Positions 20,405 through 23,319 of a stretch of 23,319 bases of DNA are shown here, piece by piece; the first letter of the stretch is position 1; every line of letters begins with the position of its first letter. A program made the translations under genes and the position numbers. The stretch comes from Bacillota bacterium. GTDB taxonomy: Bacteria > Bacillota > Clostridia > Christensenellales > Aristaeellaceae. Below the pieces are notes generated by a model. The model saw only the letters and a program-made list of their open reading frames with translations. It searched no databases and was not told where the DNA came from. The stretch is from assembly GCA_023443705.1 (NCBI GenBank), contig JAEZTD010000357.1, positions 1 through 23,319 of the forward strand, read 5' to 3'.

Positions 20405-22846
20405 TTACCGTATGTCGTACACGCTCCGAACTGAGAACTTGGCACCGCTTCCGCGCAGGATCTTCACCGTGCGGCTGCCGGCGTTCAGGTCGAAGAAGTT
20501 GTCGGAGAACAGGCAGTCGCCGTCCTCGCACACGATTTCGACGCCCTTGCAGTAGGCGTGGGCGGTGACGGTGATTTCGTCACCGTTTACCGAAAGCGTC
20601 AGCCTCGGGTCGAGGAACTCGAAGTGCTTGGGCGGACAGAACAGCGCCGTGCCGCCCGAGACCCACGAGCCGTCCATTGAAAGGTCGTAGGAGACGTAGC
20701 TGGCGCGAAGCGGCGCGTTCGGGAAGGTCACTTCCTCAAACCATTGGGCGGAGAGGGCCGGGACGCAGAATTCCTCCTCGCCGGATTCAATCACCGACGC
20801 GTCCGGTGCGCGCAGCGCCCAGCGGATATTGCCGCACACGGCGTCCACCGTTTCGTTGGAGACGTTCAGCCGGATGGATTTCTTGACCTCGTAAGGCTCG
20901 GCGTTGACGTTGGTGTCCTGGGTCAGCACGCCTTCCTCGGCGACAGACAAAAGCACCGGCGCGAAGAAGCGCTTTGCCGCGTAGTGGAGCGCCTTCCAGC
21001 GGCCGAAGTAGTCGATGGACGCCCAGCTGGCAACCGGCCAGCAGTCGTTTAACTGCCAGTAGATCGCGCCCATGCAGCGGCCTCGGTTTCTGCGCCAGTG
21101 CTCGACGCCGCAGCGGATGGCCTCCATCTGCAGCATCTGCGACGCGTACACCAGAAGGTCCAGCGTGCCGGGGTACAGGAAGGTCTGCGCAAGGTAGCCC
21201 AGGATCTTGCCGTTGGCGGCGTTGTTGCGCTGGTGCTTCTCCATCACGTAGGAGAAGACATTTCGGTCCTTCGGCAGCGTGAAGCTCTCGATGGTCTTCA
21301 TGGACGGGAAAGACTGGAAGCCGAATTCCGAAGCATAGCGGAAGAAGAACTTCCGGTATTCGGTGAAGGGCTTGCCGCCGTGCCACACATCCCAGTAGTG
21401 TACGTCGCCGCGGTTTTCATCGTTCGGCTCGTCGAACGCGCCGCCGGAGGAGGGCGAGGCCGGCCAGTAGAAGGTATCGGGATCGACCGAAGAGAGCGCC
21501 TTCGGGATGATGTACTCGAACATGCGGATGTAGTCCGCCTTCTGCTTCGGGGTGTTGACCCAGAGCCCTTCCTTTACGAACTGCTCCATCTCGTTGTTGC
21601 CGCACCAAAGCCCCAGCGACGCGTGGTGGCGAAGGCGGCGGGCGTTGTCGATGACCTCGCGGCGGATGTTCTCGCCGAATGCGTCCGTCAGTTCGTAGAC
21701 CGCGCAGGCGAACATGAAGTCCTGCCAGACTACAAGGCCCAGCTCATCGCAGATGTCAAAGAAGAAGTCGTCCGGGTAGTAGCCGCCGCCCCACACGCGG
21801 ATGGCGTTGAAGTTTGCGAGCTTCGCGTCCTCAAGGAGCGCCCTCGTGCGCTCCGGCGTCACGCGGCCCAGGAGGTTGTCCTCCGGGATGTAGTCTGCGC
21901 CCATCGCGAAGATCGAAACGCCGTTGACGTTCGTCTCGAAGGACTCGCCCCACTGGTCCCTGACCCGCCGCATGGTCATGGTGCGAAGGCCGATGCGCCT
22001 CGTCCACTCGTCCACCGCCCGTCCGCAGGCGAAGAGGGTTGCCCTTACCTCGTACAGCGGCTGCGCGCCGTAGCCGCTGGGCCACCAGAGCCGGGGCTCG
22101 TCGATCAGGATGGAGCCGCCGTCGGAGGAGAAGGTGCGCCCGTCCGGCGCGGTCACGGTGATGTGAACGGAAAACTCATCCTCAGAACAGCCGCAACAAC
22201 CGGTATGGCTTTCGATCTCCGGGGTAAAATCCAGCGCCACCTTGCCGTGGGCGTGCGCCTGATGCACCCGCACCGACAAAAGCCGCGCGCGGTCGACCTT
22301 GAGCAGATTTACGCTTCGGAAGATCCCCGCGTCGGGCAGCCTCGGGCCCCAGTCCCAGCCGAACATGCAGTGGGCCTTGCGCAGGTGGGGAAAGCCCACC
22401 GTCGCGTCTGAGGTGCCGTCCGCCTTCACCTGCCGGTAGGCGGCGCGGATGTACTCGAGCGGCGAGTCCAGCCGGATCTCCAGCGTGTTCAGGCCCTCTG
22501 TCGCCAGCGGTTTGATGTCAAACGTCCAGGTGCGGTGCATGTTGTCGCAGGAACCGACGAATTCGCCGCCCAGCGCGATGGTCGCCAGCGTGTCGAGCCC
22601 CTCGAATTCGAGGAGCAGCGCGTCCGCGGCGAGATCCTCCGCCGTCAGGCGGAAGTGCCTGCGGTAGATGTAGTCGCCGTTCATCATTTCGAAGGCCTGA
22701 AGCTCGTTGTCGCGATAGAAGGGGTCGTCCATCTGCCCCGCCGCCATCAGCGCCTGATACACGGTGCCGGGAACGCTGGCGGGGAGCCAGTCTCCTGCCT
22801 GGACGGCGCGAACTTCCCACGCGCCGTTTAGAGAAATCTTCTGCAT
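20405..22846 (-). CDS. GH2 beta-mannosidase
   Basis: 813 aa from ATG at 22846, chosen because AAGGAGG sits seven bases upstream; an in-frame start 17 codons earlier has no such site. It is a glycoside hydrolase family 2 protein of the beta-mannosidase branch: N-terminal jelly-roll (about 1-180, SLNGAW, FEGLDTLATIALGG, GWDWGPRLPDAGIFR), immunoglobulin-like domain (about 190-290), TIM barrel with IRVWGGGYY (349-357), acid/base Glu419 in LWCGNNEME and nucleophile Glu507 in SEFGFQSFPS, then C-terminal beta domains. It removes terminal beta-mannose from manno-oligosaccharides. No signal peptide is present, so substrates must be imported; no transporter is in the window. It follows the lipoate ligase gene by 60 bp. 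Confidence 0.94.
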   Translation of the reverse strand: MQKISLNGAWEVRAVQAGDWLPASVPGTVYQALMAAGQMDDPFYRDNELQAFEMMNGDYIYRRHFRLTAEDLAADALLLEFEGLDTLATIALGGEFVGSCDNMHRTWTFDIKPLATEGLNTLEIRLDSPLEYIRAAYRQVKADGTSDATVGFPHLRKAHCMFGWDWGPRLPDAGIFRSVNLLKVDRARLLSVRVHQAHAHGKVALDFTPEIESHTGCCGCSEDEFSVHITVTAPDGRTFSSDGGSILIDEPRLWWPSGYGAQPLYEVRATLFACGRAVDEWTRRIGLRTMTMRRVRDQWGESFETNVNGVSIFAMGADYIPEDNLLGRVTPERTRALLEDAKLANFNAIRVWGGGYYPDDFFFDICDELGLVVWQDFMFACAVYELTDAFGENIRREVIDNARRLRHHASLGLWCGNNEMEQFVKEGLWVNTPKQKADYIRMFEYIIPKALSSVDPDTFYWPASPSSGGAFDEPNDENRGDVHYWDVWHGGKPFTEYRKFFFRYASEFGFQSFPSMKTIESFTLPKDRNVFSYVMEKHQRNNAANGKILGYLAQTFLYPGTLDLLVYASQMLQMEAIRCGVEHWRRNRGRCMGAIYWQLNDCWPVASWASIDYFGRWKALHYAAKRFFAPVLLSVAEEGVLTQDTNVNAEPYEVKKSIRLNVSNETVDAVCGNIRWALRAPDASVIESGEEEFCVPALSAQWFEEVTFPNAPLRASYVSYDLSMDGSWVSGGTALFCPPKHFEFLDPRLTLSVNGDEITVTAHAYCKGVEIVCEDGDCLFSDNFFDLNAGSRTVKILRGSGAKFSVRSVYDIR

Positions 22847-22906
22847 GGCTGTTCCTCCTTGATCCATAAAAGTAATGGGAAAAAGAAAGACGGACAACCG
22901 CGGTTT

Positions 22907-23319
22907 TTACAGGGTTTCCAGCCAATCGCCCAGATCGCCGAGGGCAAGCGAGCGTGCGCATTCGGCCAGCCGTGTGCCCGAATAGGGGCAGCCTTCGAGA
23001 CTGGACGCGAGGCGCTCGGACAGGGTTTCGTCCATCGCGTCGGTGAATACGGCGACGTTTGTCAGCGCGCCGCCCGTCACGCTGGCGTTGAGTTCCACGC
23101 CGCCCCAGGGAAAGCGGGTGGCGAGGGTCAGGCCGCCTTCCGGCGCCTTGCCGTAGTTCCAAGCATCGCTTTGGTAGCGGCCGAGGAGCGCATCGTCGAT
23201 GGGCAGGTCGCCCGCGGATTCGACCGGCGCGGCGCCGTACTCCCGCCCGAACGCGTCGATCACCGCCTGCGCCATGGCTTCCACCGTCACGGCGGGGGAA
23301 AGCTCTGAAAGGTTCACGA
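22907..23319 (-). CDS. lplA: Lipoate-protein ligase A, C-terminal part (partial)
   Basis: The frame enters from the right edge and ends with TAA; 136-137 codons are visible. The segment matches the end of the ligase core and the C-terminal accessory domain of LplA/LplJ: LLGRYQSDAWNYGKAP (compare the family's 'WEWNYGKSP'), a beta strand ATRFPWGGVELNASV typical of 'RFPxGxIxVxxxV', and a final helix pair ECARSLALGDLGDWLETL. The enzyme activates lipoate with ATP and attaches it to lipoyl domains of 2-oxoacid dehydrogenases or the glycine cleavage H protein. The N-terminal catalytic part lies outside the window; the GTG at 23317 is an internal codon, not a start. Confidence 0.88.
   Translation of the reverse strand, partial: VNLSELSPAVTVEAMAQAVIDAFGREYGAAPVESAGDLPIDDALLGRYQSDAWNYGKAPEGGLTLATRFPWGGVELNASVTGGALTNVAVFTDAMDETLSERLASSLEGCPYSGTRLAECARSLALGDLGDWLETL

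Noticed and set aside
22896..22905. Terminator between lplA and the mannosidase gene
   Set aside because: Only a short AACCGCGGTT palindrome, which overlaps no U-run on the minus strand; read-through is likely.

Overview
The window looks like chromosomal DNA of a GC-rich, probably anaerobic Bacillota (Clostridia-type) bacterium. The evidence is near-perfect AGGAGG ribosome binding sites at most genes, sigma-A promoters with 17-nt spacers, a GerW/YtfJ sporulation-type protein, a DUF2953-GerW pair (as in ytfI-ytfJ of Bacillus), FloA/NfeD, a DUF1858 CxxC protein and a rubrerythrin-like protein. No rRNA, tRNA or CRISPR array was seen. All convincing genes except one, plus a possible fragment at the left edge, lie on the minus strand, so the gene order below is given in transcription order, right to left.

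Right part (23319 to 17144): the C-terminal end of a lipoate-protein ligase, a cytoplasmic GH2 beta-mannosidase, a 452-bp non-coding stretch that looks like a structured RNA plus several hairpins, a membrane-bound CapD/PglF-type nucleotide-sugar 4,6-dehydratase with its own promoter, and exonuclease III. Between exonuclease III and the next gene lies a 258-bp block bounded by two copies of a 26-bp repeat and filled with hairpins.

Middle part (16700 to 11400): DUF2953 protein plus GerW; a RbsD/FucU-type sugar mutarotase with its own promoter; a PhnP-like metallo-beta-lactamase-fold hydrolase plus a DUF1858 protein; a short region with four DnaA-box-like 9-mers; then a rubrerythrin-like protein tightly linked to a phosphohexomutase. 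The single well-supported plus-strand gene (9631-11061) encodes a secreted protein with three SH3-like domains, a peptidoglycan-binding domain and an unnamed C-terminal domain with a GHHCIHF motif.

Left part (9412 to 3208): an apparent six-gene operon from a clear promoter: nfeD, two paralogous secreted proteins of unknown family, floA, a small membrane-anchored Pro-rich protein, and a LytTR response regulator overlapping it by four bases. This is the most interesting unit: the usual NfeD-flotillin pair is split by a tandem-duplicated secreted family and ends in an orphan regulator. Then come tldD and tldE (a two-component metalloprotease) from their own promoter. The left edge holds a short plus-strand frame that may be the tail of a transposase.
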